Assembly (NCBI RefSeq): GCF_900637055.1
Contig: NZ_LR134338.1
Span: 3,544,001 to 3,608,000 of the forward strand
Direction of reading: 5' to 3'
Origin: Brevibacillus brevis
GTDB lineage: Bacteria; Bacillota; Bacilli; Brevibacillales; Brevibacillaceae
DNA length: 64,000 nucleotides
Under the pieces are notes generated by a model. The model was not told where the DNA came from. It saw only the letters and a list, made by a program, of their open reading frames with translations, and did no database searches. This document shows, piece by piece, positions 1 to 9,305 of the stretch (the first letter of the stretch is position 1; every line of letters starts with the position of its first letter). Both the position numbers and the translations under genes were made by a program.

Positions 1-414
1 ACTCCCCTGCACATTATATATTTACGGGAAGTGGGCTGTCCTGTGGAAAGCGTGCCTGTCTTTACCCAATGGCTAAAATCGAATATAAGCCTGAAAACAT
101 ACGAGGATGGTGAAATTTTTAACTTCGTCATCGGGGGCACGGCACATATCGTAGCCACATGGAAAAACAGGCCTTGGATTCCCATTGCGATGAAAGCGTT
201 ACCACCAAAAATGCACGTCACTTTTGGAACACCTGACCAAACGTTCCTGCAAAAAGTACGGAGGCGCTTTGAAAAAAGTAATGTCCTATTCCATTCGGAT
301 GCCCATGAGCTTACGTTCGTCCGGGAAGGATACTCTTTTTCTGTTATCCATACACCCGATTTCGCCCCTGACATCCCGAGTAAATTGCAATTACCTCTTT
401 CTATCTCCACCTAG
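1..414 (+). CDS. Hypothetical protein, 5' end outside window
   Basis: The reading frame is open from base 1 to a TAG stop at 412-414. The gene therefore probably starts upstream, and the internal GTG at 31 is not a convincing start. The visible 137 or so residues form a soluble, mixed-composition C-terminal part with no membrane segment, no repeat and no motif I recognise. It is convergent with the minus-strand ATP-grasp gene that follows, and an imperfect hairpin lies between them. I cannot assign a function. It is called coding because the frame is long, runs in from the edge and has no better competing frame. Confidence 0.5.
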   Translation, partial: TPLHIIYLREVGCPVESVPVFTQWLKSNISLKTYEDGEIFNFVIGGTAHIVATWKNRPWIPIAMKALPPKMHVTFGTPDQTFLQKVRRRFEKSNVLFHSDAHELTFVREGYSFSVIHTPDFAPDIPSKLQLPLSIST

Positions 415-419
415 CAAAT

Positions 420-465
420 ACAGCGGCAGACGAGGACTTCAGACGTTGTCCTTGACTACCGCTGT
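420..465. terminator. Imperfect hairpin between convergent genes
   Basis: Arms ACAGCGG and CCGCTGT close an imperfect stem, with further pairing inside (GAGGAC against GTCCTT). It lies between two converging genes, where a shared terminator is expected. The T-runs on both sides are weak, so the call is tentative. Confidence 0.35.
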
Positions 466-477
466 TCTGCTTTCACG

Positions 478-1596
478 CTATCCTCTAGCGACCTTTCTCT
501 TCAAAAGTGGCTCGCGACCTTCGCGTCCTTGTGTTTTCGCAAGGTAGATGGCATATTCAAGCGGGCGAGTAATGGCATTCTTGTACTGCTCCATTGCCCC
601 CATCTCCCGGAAAATTTCCCGAGCTGGTTTGGGATTCACTTCGATCAGCCACGCACGACCCTCTACATCGATGCCAATATCCAGTCCAAATTCAACCATC
701 CGTCCAAAATGATCCTCGAGTGTTTCTGCTGTTTGAAAAGCGAGCTGTTCGCAATCACGTACGATCTGCGCAGTGCGCTCCTCCCCAAATCTCGGTCGGA
801 GAAATACCGAAACAGGGATAGCTTTTCCACCGCCATGCAGATTAGAGGTGGCACTGCGTTCTGGACCCACGCGAATCCCATGACCTGTAATACTCCATTC
901 ACCCTGCCCATTCTTTTGAATCAAGAGGCGCATGTCTACTGCACGCGAAGGAACCAGCTGCAAACGAAGCCCTTGCTGAACGATGTATTTCTCCTGTCTC
1001 GTCCAACGATCTACCCATCTCTGGGCAGCGGCTTTGTCTCTTACTACTGTGGACACTTTCGCCCTTTGCTTATTACGTCCGAGCAGTCTCAGTTCGTCGC
1101 CACGCTTTTCAATGGACAAGATGTTTCGACCCCCTGTTCCATTGAGTGGCTTTACGTAGAGCAATGGATGCTTGCCTAACATGTTTACGAGGCTTTGACG
1201 GTTATAGAGGTAGGTCTCCGGAAGCCAGCGATGCATTCTGGAGTCCCGATGCAGCACCTCATGTACTCGCCATTTGTTAGCCAATCGATTGTTTGCGTAC
1301 AAAAAATTACTCGTCCGCCGAAAGGCCACGTAGTTCTTAAACGCCTGTGTCGGTGTATAACGGTACCGGTCGAATACAGCGTCTGGACGATCAAATATCC
1401 TTGCTTGCCAGCCGCCACTCTTCCCCGGGACATACCCTCTCACCTGCTTGCCTGATCCCAACACGTCGTTAGGTGAAAACAAGAAAACGGTACAGCCCAG
1501 TTCTTGTCCAGCCTTGAGCAGTCGCCGAAAATAGGTTGGCTCTGCAAAACGTGTGCCTTCCCGCCAAGTCAAGATGCCGATTATGGGTCGTTTCAA
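478..1596 (-). CDS. YheC/YheD-type endospore coat-associated ATP-grasp protein
   Basis: This 372-residue protein resembles the YheC/YheD family, ATP-grasp proteins found on or linked to the Bacillus spore coat; their substrate is not known. The N-terminal 100 residues form a small alpha/beta domain (starting KRPIIGILTWREGTRF). The ATP-grasp fold follows, with the glycine-rich ATP loop KPLNGTGG at about 149-156 and a metal-ligand stretch EVNPKP near residue 320. The start is TTG preceded by AGAGAGGGTGG. It lies 59 bp downstream of the pseudouridine synthase gene on the same strand and could be co-transcribed. Family assignment is fairly sure; the biochemical reaction is not. Confidence 0.8.
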   Translation of the reverse strand: MKRPIIGILTWREGTRFAEPTYFRRLLKAGQELGCTVFLFSPNDVLGSGKQVRGYVPGKSGGWQARIFDRPDAVFDRYRYTPTQAFKNYVAFRRTSNFLYANNRLANKWRVHEVLHRDSRMHRWLPETYLYNRQSLVNMLGKHPLLYVKPLNGTGGRNILSIEKRGDELRLLGRNKQRAKVSTVVRDKAAAQRWVDRWTRQEKYIVQQGLRLQLVPSRAVDMRLLIQKNGQGEWSITGHGIRVGPERSATSNLHGGGKAIPVSVFLRPRFGEERTAQIVRDCEQLAFQTAETLEDHFGRMVEFGLDIGIDVEGRAWLIEVNPKPAREIFREMGAMEQYKNAITRPLEYAIYLAKTQGREGREPLLKRKVARG

Positions 1597-1655
1597 AAGA
1601 CCACCCTCTCTCGTTTCCTCCTTGGCAGTTTATTCAGTCTGTAGTCAAATGGCGA

Positions 1656-2564
1656 TTATCTCAGCTTCTTTTCCAAGTGAAACAGATCGAGTGGCAACGG
1701 AGCCGTGACTTCGATAACTTCTCCACCGAATGGATGCTCAAATTTGAGTACGGCGGCGTGCAGCGCTTGTCGCTTAATGAGTTCGCGCTTGCCACCATAC
1801 AGTTCATCCCCCAAAAGCGGATGCCCAATATGACTGAAATGAACGCGAATTTGATGGGTTCGCCCCGTCTCCAATTGACATTCTACTTTCGTAGCTGTTT
1901 GAAAGCGTTCTTTCACCTGGTAATGCGTAATCGCTGGATCTCCGTTAGGTGTGACCCTTCTGCGCGTCCCATGATTCCGATCTTTTCCGATGGGTTCATT
2001 GATTTTCCCGCGCTCTTTGGGCATTTGTCCCGAAACATACGCGACATAAGTACGCTTGATTGTGCGCTCACGCAGCATTTCATCTAAAAGTGCAGAAGCC
2101 CACGCATGCTTCGCGTACAGAACGACGCCTGACGTATCCTGATCCAGCCGATGGACATGGCGGACTTTTGCTTCCAAACCCGTACGAAAAAAGTGCCCCG
2201 ACACGAGATGATCCAACGTCACATGATGATAGCGTTCGGTTGGATGCAACAGAAGTCCAACCGGCTTATTTACGATGAGCAAATGATCATCCTCGTACAA
2301 AATCTCGGGAACTTCACTAGCCGGATCAAGCCCCAAAGGCTCAGGCTTGCACATTCGCAGCCGAATTTCCTGCCCTGCTTTTCCCACAACATGCTGAGCA
2401 ACAGGTGCACCGTCCAGCAATACTTCTTTGTGTTGGAATAAAAGATGGACCTGCTTGCGAGGCAGCTTCCACTCTTCGCGCAGCAGGTTCCCAATCGGAA
2501 TGGCATCATCTTTGTCTCGTAAGTGAGCAACAAGCCATTCCCCTTCTTTTTTCATGTTTAACAT
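1656..2564 (-). CDS. RluA-family RNA pseudouridine synthase
   Basis: A 302-residue pseudouridine synthase that isomerises uridine in rRNA or tRNA. An S4-like RNA-binding segment occupies about residues 20-75. The catalytic motif HRLDQDTSG is at 138-146, making Asp141 the expected nucleophile. A further family signature, GRTHQIRVH, follows towards the C-terminus. Length is normal for the RluA/RluD group. The ATG start follows GGGAGATA. It lies 33 bp downstream of the thioredoxin-like gene and probably shares its transcript. Which uridine is modified cannot be told from sequence; several paralogues (YlyB, YhcT and YjbO types) exist in Bacillales. Confidence 0.9.
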   Translation of the reverse strand: MLNMKKEGEWLVAHLRDKDDAIPIGNLLREEWKLPRKQVHLLFQHKEVLLDGAPVAQHVVGKAGQEIRLRMCKPEPLGLDPASEVPEILYEDDHLLIVNKPVGLLLHPTERYHHVTLDHLVSGHFFRTGLEAKVRHVHRLDQDTSGVVLYAKHAWASALLDEMLRERTIKRTYVAYVSGQMPKERGKINEPIGKDRNHGTRRRVTPNGDPAITHYQVKERFQTATKVECQLETGRTHQIRVHFSHIGHPLLGDELYGGKRELIKRQALHAAVLKFEHPFGGEVIEVTAPLPLDLFHLEKKLR

Positions 2565-2597
2565 TTCTGTCTATCTCCCTGTTCTATGTTCATGCCA

Positions 2598-2945
2598 TTA
2601 CGCTTGCTCGAGTCCTTTACCCACTTGAATGGCACGGTCTAAGAAATGCTCGATCTCCTCACGACTTTTTCCGAGCTTGCTGACGAAGCGAACCAGTTCT
2701 TTACCATTTTGGAACGCAATAAAGCTCGGGATTCCGAAGACATCGTACTTTTCGGACAGGTCCGGGAGAGTATCACGGTTGACTTCGATCATATCCAGCT
2801 GTTCTTTGTATTTTTCCTCCACGGCAGGCATGAAAGGATCAATGCGATGGCAATCTGGGCACCAATCCGTGAAGAATTTGACGATGACTGGCTTGGTTGC
2901 TGCGATTACTTGCTCGAACTCTGCTTCTGTCTTAATTTCTCTCAT
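2598..2945 (-). CDS. Thioredoxin-like thiol-disulfide protein
   Basis: A 115-residue thioredoxin fold with active-site motif WCPDC at residues 28-32 (the family norm is WCGPC) and the cis-proline loop GIPSF further on. It has no signal peptide, so it should act in the cytosol as a redox or redox-chaperone protein. The start was set at the ATG at 2945 because GGGGAGGAAC lies just upstream and the fold begins there. The frame stays open upstream but that part is not conserved-looking. The CPDC motif resembles YtpP-type thioredoxins of Bacillus, so a housekeeping thioredoxin role is less likely than a specialised one. Confidence 0.85.
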   Translation of the reverse strand: MREIKTEAEFEQVIAATKPVIVKFFTDWCPDCHRIDPFMPAVEEKYKEQLDMIEVNRDTLPDLSEKYDVFGIPSFIAFQNGKELVRFVSKLGKSREEIEHFLDRAIQVGKGLEQA

Positions 2946-3003
2946 GTTATGTTCCTCCCCAGAATGATTTGGAAATAGTGTACCACAGGCGTGGGAAATC
3001 ACT

Positions 3004-3891
3004 CTATATTTTTCCACCCTGCTCGATGAGACATTGCACAAACGCTTCAGCCGGGCGCGACAATGGCTTATCCTTTCGATACGCCACGACGAGTGTGCGA
3101 GAAGGTTTTGTTTTGATCCGCACATAAGTTGGCGGCTCGATCGTTCCGGGTGCGAGCGTAATCATTTTCGGCGCAAACGACAACCCCATGCCTGCTGCAA
3201 CAAGTGACTGAGCCGTCTGGATGTTCGAGCTCTCAAACACGATTCGCGGTCGGAATCCCGCCTGCTCACAGAGCCGAAGCGAAATCGTGCGGAAGCCTTG
3301 TCCTTCTTTTAATAGAATAAAAGGCTGATCGGCTACCTCTGCGAGATCGACTTCTTTACGTTTCGCGAGCGGATGATTGGCTGGTACCGCCAAAAAGATT
3401 TCTTCGTTGATCGCGGGGATGATTTCCAAAGACGGATCACTGATGGGCATGGTAAGCAGGCTTACATCAATTTTCCCCCGCACGAGCAGCTGCTCCAAAT
3501 GACTCGACGTTTCCTCCATCAATTGCAGCTCGACACCGGGAAATTGCTGCGTAAACGTAGGCAACACCCTCGGCAGAACGTACGCCCCTGTAATCGGTAG
3601 ACTTCCGACTAGCAATTTGCCGCTTTCTCCTACGGCATAAGCTCGCATTTCCCTCTCCAGCCCCTCTGACATGTCGACGAGCGTTTGCGCCACTTGTATG
3701 AAGCGCTGGCCCGCATCAGTCAGTTCAACGTGCTGTGGCAAGCGATGGAACAAGCTGACACCAAGTATTTTCTCCAGCTTCGCAATTTGTTGGCTCAACG
3801 ACGGTTGGGCCAAATGTAATCGATTGGCTGCCCGGGAGAAACTGCGTTCTTCCGCAACAGCGAGTACATAACGAATTTGTCGTAACTCCAT
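3004..3891 (-). CDS. LysR-family transcriptional regulator
   Basis: A 295-residue LysR regulator. The N-terminal winged helix-turn-helix spans about residues 1-60 ([20 protein letters not shown], followed by [12 protein letters not shown]). A two-lobed periplasmic-binding-like effector domain covers about 90-295. It is transcribed divergently from leuCD across a 111-bp gap that holds overlapping promoters and a T-N11-A box. By the usual LysR arrangement it may control leuCD and itself. The effector is unknown; a CcpC/CzcR-like role cannot be excluded. The stop is 58 bp from the thioredoxin-like start. Confidence 0.88.
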   Translation of the reverse strand: MELRQIRYVLAVAEERSFSRAANRLHLAQPSLSQQIAKLEKILGVSLFHRLPQHVELTDAGQRFIQVAQTLVDMSEGLEREMRAYAVGESGKLLVGSLPITGAYVLPRVLPTFTQQFPGVELQLMEETSSHLEQLLVRGKIDVSLLTMPISDPSLEIIPAINEEIFLAVPANHPLAKRKEVDLAEVADQPFILLKEGQGFRTISLRLCEQAGFRPRIVFESSNIQTAQSLVAAGMGLSFAPKMITLAPGTIEPPTYVRIKTKPSRTLVVAYRKDKPLSRPAEAFVQCLIEQGGKI

Positions 3892-3902
3892 ATAGACCTC
3901 CC

Positions 3903-3919
3903 GATAGGCAAAAACTATC
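3903..3919. promoter_or_regulatory. LysR-type box between lysR-like gene and leuC
   Basis: GATAG-N7-CTATC is a perfect inverted repeat of the T-N11-A kind bound by LysR regulators. It lies just in front of the lysR-like start and upstream of the leuC promoter. A second symmetrical element, ATAATTATTAT, sits at 3926-3936 and overlaps the TATAAT (3932-3937) of a possible minus-strand promoter. Confidence 0.5.
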
Positions 3920-3940
3920 CTTCTTATAATTATTATATCT

Positions 3941-3969
3941 TTGAACTATTCTCTTTGCCATGTTACAAC
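3941..3969 (+). promoter_or_regulatory. Probable sigma-A promoter of leuCD
   Basis: TTGAAC (3941-3946) and TACAAC (3964-3969) are separated by 17 bp. They lie 34 bp in front of the leuC start and beside the LysR box. Confidence 0.5.
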
Positions 3970-4002
3970 CTTGTTAAGAGTTTTTGAACGAAGGAGGAAA
4001 AC

Positions 4003-5436
4003 ATGATGACAGCCCGTACGATGTTTGAAAAGATTTGGGACAATCACGTTATTCACGAAGAGGCAGGCAAGCCGAGCCTTTTGTATATCGACCTGCACCT
4101 GGTTCACGAGGTGACTTCGCCACAAGCTTTCGAAGGACTACGCTTGGCTGGCCGCAAAGTACGCCGTCCAGAGCTTACCTTCGCAACCATGGACCACAAC
4201 GTACCGACTGCTGACCGTTTTAATGTCAAAGACCCGATTTCTCGTCAACAAATGGAAACCTTGACGGCGAACTGTGAGGAATTCGGGATTACACTGGCGG
4301 ATTTGAACAGCCCGGATCAAGGGATCGTCCACGTCATTGGTCCTGAGCTCGGACTCACACATCCAGGCAAAACAATCGTCTGCGGTGACAGCCACACCTC
4401 CACTCACGGCGCATTCGGTGCCCTCGCTTTCGGTATTGGTACCAGTGAAGTGGAGCATGTACTCGCAACGCAATGCTTGCAGCAATCCAAACCAAAAACG
4501 ATGGAAGTACGCGTAAACGGCGACCTGCCATTCGGTGTCAGTGCAAAAGATTTAATTTTGGCGATTATCGCAAAATACGGAACTGACTTTGCCACTGGCT
4601 ACGTCGTAGAATACACAGGCGCTGCGATCCGCAACCTGACCATGGAAGAACGCATGACTGTGTGCAACATGACAATTGAAGGTGGTGCTCGCGCCGGCTT
4701 AATCGCTCCTGATCAGACTACTTTTGACTACTTGAAAGGCAAGCGCTATGTTCCGCAAGGGGAAGATTTCCTTGCAGCTGTCGAGGCTTGGAAAGAGCTC
4801 TGCACAGACGAAGGCGCTGCATTTGATGCCTGTGTAGAAATCGAGGCAGCCGAGATCGCACCGCAAGTGACGTGGGGAACGAGCCCTGGTATGGGTACGA
4901 ACATTACGAGCACCGTTCCAAACCCTGAGTCATTCGAGACAGCCGCACAGCGCAAAGCGGCACAAGATGCTCTGGCGTACATGGACCTTGCACCTGGCAC
5001 CCCTATGAGTGAAATCAAAATCGATCGTGTGTTTATCGGCTCCTGTACAAACGGTCGGATCGAGGACCTGCGCAAAGCAGCAGAAGTGGCAAAAGGACGC
5101 AAGGTCTCCCCTTCCGTACACGCGATGGTCGTTCCTGGCTCACAAGCTGTTAAGCAGCTCGCTGAGCAAGAAGGCTTGCACCTCATTTTCCAAGAGGCTG
5201 GCTTTGACTGGCGCGAATCTGGTTGCTCCATGTGTCTGGCGATGAATCCAGATATCCTGTCTGAAGGTGAGCGTTGTGCTTCTACCTCCAACCGGAACTT
5301 CGAAGGACGTCAGGGACGCGGCGGACGGACGCATCTGGTCAGCCCGGAAATGGCAGCAGCAGCAGCTATCGCAGGTCACTTCGTCGATGTACGTGAATGG
5401 AAAAGCGAGAACGCTAGCAAGGAGGTATTCCAATGA
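4003..5436 (+). CDS. leuC: 3-isopropylmalate dehydratase large subunit
   Basis: A 477-residue aconitase-family subunit which, with LeuD, isomerises 2-isopropylmalate to 3-isopropylmalate in leucine biosynthesis. The [4Fe-4S] ligands are visible: Cys347 in GSCTNGR, and Cys408 and Cys411 in [10 protein letters not shown] (positions approximate). The substrate-loop motif [14 protein letters not shown] is at about 126-139. The first of two ATGs follows GAAGGAGG. The stop overlaps the leuD start by 4 bp (ATGA), giving translational coupling. The leuA, leuB and ilv genes are not in the window, so here leuCD is separate and next to its own LysR-type regulator. Confidence 0.97.
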   Translation: MMTARTMFEKIWDNHVIHEEAGKPSLLYIDLHLVHEVTSPQAFEGLRLAGRKVRRPELTFATMDHNVPTADRFNVKDPISRQQMETLTANCEEFGITLADLNSPDQGIVHVIGPELGLTHPGKTIVCGDSHTSTHGAFGALAFGIGTSEVEHVLATQCLQQSKPKTMEVRVNGDLPFGVSAKDLILAIIAKYGTDFATGYVVEYTGAAIRNLTMEERMTVCNMTIEGGARAGLIAPDQTTFDYLKGKRYVPQGEDFLAAVEAWKELCTDEGAAFDACVEIEAAEIAPQVTWGTSPGMGTNITSTVPNPESFETAAQRKAAQDALAYMDLAPGTPMSEIKIDRVFIGSCTNGRIEDLRKAAEVAKGRKVSPSVHAMVVPGSQAVKQLAEQEGLHLIFQEAGFDWRESGCSMCLAMNPDILSEGERCASTSNRNFEGRQGRGGRTHLVSPEMAAAAAIAGHFVDVREWKSENASKEVFQ

Positions 5437-6017
5437 ATCCATTTGTCATCCACACCGGAGTGGTAGCCCCACTCGATCGTGTAAACGTAGATACGGACGC
5501 AATTATTCCTAAGCAGTTCTTGAAGCGTATTGAGCGCAGCGGTTTTGGTCAATTCCTGTTCTACGAATGGCGCTTTACTGTCGATGGTGCGCCAATCGAT
5601 TCGTTCATTCTGAATACGCCTGCGTACAAGGAGTCTACTGTCCTTCTTGCCCGCAACAATTTTGGCTGCGGCTCCTCTCGCGAGCATGCGCCATGGGCTC
5701 TCCTTGACTATGGCTTCCGCTGTGTAATTGCTCCATCCTTTGCGGACATTTTTTACAACAATTGCTTCAAAAACGGCATCCTGCCGATCACGTTGAGTGA
5801 AGAGGAAGTCGATGAGCTGTTCAATCGTGCTCAAAACAAGCCGAACTACCAGCTGACCATCGATCTGCAGGAACAAGTCGTTCGTGACAATGAAGGTCTC
5901 TCCTACCCGTTCGAGGTAGACTCCTATCGTCGTTACTGCCTCCTGAATGGTCTCGACGATATTGGAATTACGTTGCAGTATGAAGATAAGATCGCTGCAT
6001 ACGAGGCAAGTCGTTAA
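5433..6017 (+). CDS. leuD: 3-isopropylmalate dehydratase small subunit
   Basis: A 194-residue swivel-domain subunit that completes the LeuCD heterodimer. Family motifs include the N-terminal [15 protein letters not shown] and the central [16 protein letters not shown], which shapes the active site. It overlaps leuC by ATGA and is followed at once by a strong bidirectional terminator, so leuCD is a two-gene operon. Length fits the bacterial family (about 190-200). The call is secure. Confidence 0.97.
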   Translation: MNPFVIHTGVVAPLDRVNVDTDAIIPKQFLKRIERSGFGQFLFYEWRFTVDGAPIDSFILNTPAYKESTVLLARNNFGCGSSREHAPWALLDYGFRCVIAPSFADIFYNNCFKNGILPITLSEEEVDELFNRAQNKPNYQLTIDLQEQVVRDNEGLSYPFEVDSYRRYCLLNGLDDIGITLQYEDKIAAYEASR

Positions 6018-6042
6018 TTTTTCATCTATAACGTTGTGCATA

Positions 6043-6084
6043 GAAAAAGCGAAGGCAGCCGCTATTGTGTGCCTTCGCTTTTTT
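6043..6084. terminator. Bidirectional terminator after leuD
   Basis: A 14-bp stem, AAAAAGCGAAGGCA paired with TGCCTTCGCTTTTT, has T-rich tails on both strands. It separates leuD from the convergent acetyltransferase gene and can stop transcription from either side. Confidence 0.92.
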
Positions 6085-6093
6085 CATGTTTTC

Positions 6094-6600
6094 CTATAGA
6101 AGAATATACATGTGACTCTCATCAAAGTATTGATCGCCATTTTTCAGTGCACGCTTTTCTAAACCATATGGAATAAAGCCCATTTTCTCATAGAGACGAA
6201 TGGCAGCCGGATTAGTCGTGACGACAGCGAGCTGTACTGTATCGATATCTCCCCGCTCCTTTAAGTAGGCTAGCTCTGCCTGCATGAGCGCTTGTGCGAC
6301 ACCTGTCCCGCGATACGCTTCACGCACGTACATGGAGACGATAGAAGCTTTGTGTCTTGCTTTCACCCCTCTGTGACGGAAAAAACCGATGATGCCGGCC
6401 AGGTGTCCTTCCACAAATGCACCAAAATAGCCGCTATCACCTGAATCCCCTTGAGAAAGTCTTTGCCGCCACTCTTCCATCGATACCTGCATGGCCTCTT
6501 CATAGGTAGAGCCAAAAGCGTCTGGGTCTGTTTGCAGCCCTTCCAGTCTAATCTTTACCAATTCTTCTGCATCGTCTGGTCCCAAAAATCTAACTTCCAT
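6094..6600 (-). CDS. GNAT-family N-acetyltransferase
   Basis: About 168 residues with the GNAT fold: an N-terminal substrate-binding half, then the acetyl-CoA loop in YRGTGVAQALM and the C-terminal NPAAIRLYEKMGF motif. The ATG at 6600 is preferred over a GTG at 6612 because the ribosome site GGAGAGG lies directly against the GTG. It is monocistronic, convergent with leuCD, and shares leuD's terminator. The substrate (a small amine, peptide or protein N-terminus) cannot be predicted. Confidence 0.85.
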   Translation of the reverse strand: MEVRFLGPDDAEELVKIRLEGLQTDPDAFGSTYEEAMQVSMEEWRQRLSQGDSGDSGYFGAFVEGHLAGIIGFFRHRGVKARHKASIVSMYVREAYRGTGVAQALMQAELAYLKERGDIDTVQLAVVTTNPAAIRLYEKMGFIPYGLEKRALKNGDQYFDESHMYILL

Positions 6601-6673
6601 GCTAGGCTGCACCTCTCCTATTTTTGATTTCCACTTATCTTAATTAAGAGTTGCTCGAATGTAAAGAACTATC

Positions 6674-6706
6674 TAAAAAAGCGCCAGGAGCATCTCCCTA
6701 GCGCTT
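6674..6706 (-). terminator. Terminator of the acyl-CoA synthetase gene
   Basis: On the minus strand AAGCGCTAGGGAG pairs with CTCCTGGCGCTT around a 3-base loop, followed by a T-run. It lies 9 bp after the stop codon. Confidence 0.9.
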
Positions 6707-6715
6707 GAACCCTGC

Positions 6716-8374
6716 CTATGCAGTTCCCGTCTGGTTTGGATTGCTTTGTCCAAACAGCTGCAACGCTTGCTCCCGCAGCTTGAACTTTTGAATTTTACCG
6801 GAAGCGGTCATCGGATATTCGTCAACAAACTGTATGTAGCGAGGAATTTTGTAATGAGCAATCTTCCCTTCGCAATAGTTCCGTACCTCTTCCTCCGACA
6901 ACGTCTCGTGCGGCTTTACCCGAATACACGCCAATACCTGCTCTCCGTATTTGGCATCAGGTACACCGACTATCTGGACGTCCAACACTTTTGGATGCGT
7001 ATAGAGGAATTCTTCCACTTCACGTGGATAAATATTTTCCCCTCCGCGAATGATCATGTCTTTGAGCCTGCCAGTTATCCGATAGTAGCCTTCTTCATCT
7101 ACGGTTGCCAAGTCTCCGGTATGTAGCCAGCCTTCGTGATCGATCGCTTTCACTGTCTCCTCTGGCATATTGTAATAGCCCTTCATGACCAAATATCCTC
7201 GGGTACACAGCTCGCCTTGCAAACCTGGCGGCAAAATGTCACCAGTTGCCGGATCAATGATTTTTGCTTCTACCTCTGCATGCAGACGACCGACAGTGGA
7301 TACTTTCCGCTCGAGGGAATCCTCCGGCACGGTCTGTGTGATGACGGGAGACGCTTCGGTTTGTCCGTACGCTATCGTGATGTCACGAATTCCCATTTGA
7401 TCGACGACCTTCTTCATGACCTCAATCGGGCATAAAGAACCAGCCATGATGCCTGTTCTAAGCGAGCTCAGGTCACGCTCGGCAAAAGTCGGATGGTTCA
7501 ATTCGGCAATAAACATCGTGGGTACACCGTACAGTGCTGTGCAGCGTTCGGCCTCCACAACCGCAAGTACCACGCCGGGATCAAAGGCGATGACTGGAAC
7601 CATCGTCGCACCTGTCGCCACACATGCCAAGGTCCCCATCACACAACCAAAGCAGTGGAAAAACGGTACCGGAATACACACCTTATCCTCTAACCCGAGC
7701 CGCTGACATTCCGCTACCTTGATGGCATTGTTGACGATATTGACATGCGACAGCATAACTCCCTTTGGAAAACCAGTCGTACCGGATGTGTACTGCATAT
7801 TGATAACATCATCAGGTGAGAGTGTCGCCTGACGTGCGATCCTCTCTTCTTCCGTCACCAATGCAGCCCGTTCGAGCAAATCACTCCACAAAAACATTCC
7901 AGGTTGGCGCTCATTCCCTAGATAGATCACATTTTTTAAATGCGGAAGCCTTTCGGATTGAAGCGCTCCAGGTTCACATGTCAGTAACTCCGGGCAAATT
8001 TCTTGAATCATGGCAAGATAATTCGCATCGCGATAGGAATCCATTAAGAGAAGTGTTGTCGACTCTGATTGACGCAGCAAATATTCCAGTTCATGTACCC
8101 GATAGCTTGTATTGACCGTTACCAGAACACCACCCATTTTCGCTGTGGCAAATTGCGAAATCACCCATTCTGGCACGTTGGTTGCCCAAATCGCGATATG
8201 TTCCCCTTTTTGAATCCCAAGAGACATAAATCCCCGCGCTGCCTGATTGCATATCTCTTGAAATTCCCCAAACGTATAGCGGAGCCCTCGTTCGTGATAA
8301 ACCAGCGCTTCCTTTTCCAGATACTTACTGGCTGTGTCGTCTAACATGTTGCCGATTGTGGTCATATGAATCAT
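6716..8374 (-). CDS. Medium/long-chain acyl-CoA synthetase (YngI-like)
   Basis: A 552-residue member of the adenylate-forming (ANL) family that activates a carboxylic acid with ATP and CoA. The phosphate-loop motif [10 protein letters not shown] is at about 195-205, the [11 protein letters not shown] motif in the middle, the hinge [18 protein letters not shown] near 430, and the catalytic-lysine motif [12 protein letters not shown] near 533. From memory it resembles B. subtilis YngI along its whole length, which points to fatty acid use rather than acetate. ATG follows GGGGGTG. It is monocistronic with its own terminator. The chain-length preference is not visible. Confidence 0.9.
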   Translation of the reverse strand: MIHMTTIGNMLDDTASKYLEKEALVYHERGLRYTFGEFQEICNQAARGFMSLGIQKGEHIAIWATNVPEWVISQFATAKMGGVLVTVNTSYRVHELEYLLRQSESTTLLLMDSYRDANYLAMIQEICPELLTCEPGALQSERLPHLKNVIYLGNERQPGMFLWSDLLERAALVTEEERIARQATLSPDDVINMQYTSGTTGFPKGVMLSHVNIVNNAIKVAECQRLGLEDKVCIPVPFFHCFGCVMGTLACVATGATMVPVIAFDPGVVLAVVEAERCTALYGVPTMFIAELNHPTFAERDLSSLRTGIMAGSLCPIEVMKKVVDQMGIRDITIAYGQTEASPVITQTVPEDSLERKVSTVGRLHAEVEAKIIDPATGDILPPGLQGELCTRGYLVMKGYYNMPEETVKAIDHEGWLHTGDLATVDEEGYYRITGRLKDMIIRGGENIYPREVEEFLYTHPKVLDVQIVGVPDAKYGEQVLACIRVKPHETLSEEEVRNYCEGKIAHYKIPRYIQFVDEYPMTASGKIQKFKLREQALQLFGQSNPNQTGTA

Positions 8375-8511
8375 ACAAGCACCCCCAAAACATTCAGACT
8401 ATTCTGTAGGATTCTTCCTTTTCGCCACAATCCCTTCTTTTTCCGTTATCGTCCTATATCCATTCGTTCTACGGTTTGACATATCAAGAACGTTCCTTTC
8501 CTTTCCCTTCC

Positions 8512-8545
8512 CCACAAAAAGAAAAGCGTCCCTTTTGTGGAACGC
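8512..8545 (-). terminator. Terminator of the membrane-anchored unknown gene
   Basis: On the minus strand GCGTTCC pairs with GGGACGC (one G-T pair) around ACAAAA, followed by TTTTCTTTTT. It sits about 10 bp after the stop codon. Confidence 0.88.
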
Positions 8546-8553
8546 CATCTGCT

Positions 8554-9030
8554 TTACTTCACGACGATTTTTTTCGTAGTCTCTACCTTGTACGGCAGAT
8601 GATTGCTGTAGTTGAGCTCTACCCGAATTTCATGCTCTCCCTTGGGCAATTTTTTCAGCAAAAACTCTGGTTGATAAATCATCCCTTTTGGTTCGCCATT
8701 CAGGTATAAATGTGCGTGTCCCTCTCCAAAGACTGGGGCTTCGGCCAATTCGCCATTTTCCTGAACAAATGTGAAGTTCTCTGTTAGCAAGGAAACTTCT
8801 GCCGTCGTCCCATCCACCTTGACGTCCATGTTCAGCGCGGGCTTTTCTGCCCCTGCTGGCTGGTTCATGGGTGCCGTCGCTGTAACAGAAGTAGTCGGAT
8901 CTGACGGTCGATAAGAGTCCGAGACGCTCAGAGGGTCTTTGACCAAAAGTACGATTCCCGCCACGAGTACTACAAGAAAAACAATTCCGCCCAAAATGAG
9001 ATTGCGCATACTGATAATAAAGACCTTCAT
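8554..9030 (-). CDS. Membrane-anchored extracytoplasmic protein of unknown function
   Basis: 158 residues from the ATG at 9030, chosen because GGGAGAGTAGAG precedes it; a GTG at 9063 lacks a site. One N-terminal membrane helix (about residues 8-30, LILGGIVFLVVLVAGIVLLV) is followed by a Ser/Thr/Pro-rich linker and a domain of beta-rich character containing GEGHAHLYLNGE and PKGEHEIRVELNYSNHLPY. This suggests a single anchored domain outside the membrane. The His-rich stretch could bind metal, but that is a guess. It is monocistronic with a good terminator, and a repeat element lies upstream. I do not recognise the family. Confidence 0.75.
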   Translation of the reverse strand: MKVFIISMRNLILGGIVFLVVLVAGIVLLVKDPLSVSDSYRPSDPTTSVTATAPMNQPAGAEKPALNMDVKVDGTTAEVSLLTENFTFVQENGELAEAPVFGEGHAHLYLNGEPKGMIYQPEFLLKKLPKGEHEIRVELNYSNHLPYKVETTKKIVVK

Positions 9031-9126
9031 GTCTCTACTCTCCCTTTCGCAAGTGCTTGTCACTTATTTGTACATGCATATGCGAGAGTGAAGAGAGTTA
9101 GAAGCAAAAACTTTTCTAGTAGTCAC

Positions 9127-9294
9127 TGCTCAAAAAGTTGGCTTTTCAGCACCGAGAAGATGGCGAGAACTGTACGAAGGAGGAGCGGAGTGTAGGCTAA
9201 CTACATGAGCACCGGACTTCGGAGGTAAACGCCATATTCGATGTCGATTTCGCTTGCACGACTACTTCGTGATCAAAAGACGACTTTTTGAGCA
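9127..9294. repeat. MITE-like palindromic-ended repeat
   Basis: A 168-bp intergenic element with terminal inverted repeats: TGCTCAAAAAGTTG at the left and its near-complement at the right, matching 13 of 14, and about 22 of 26 when extended inwards. There is no coding capacity. The hexamer CTAGTA lies on both flanks (9116-9121 and 9299-9304), close to but not touching the ends, which may be a relic of target duplication. It ends 11 bp after the yajQ stop codon. No second copy was seen in the window. Confidence 0.75.
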
Positions 9295-9305
9295 ACCTCT
9301 AGTAA

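Noticed and set aside
529-1179. Plus-strand frame of 216 codons over the YheC/D-type gene
   Set aside because: It is fully antisense to a recognisable ATP-grasp gene, with no motif and no ribosome site.
5376-6041. Minus-strand frame of 221 codons over leuD
   Set aside because: It is antisense to leuD, without a ribosome site, and crosses the leuC/leuD junction.
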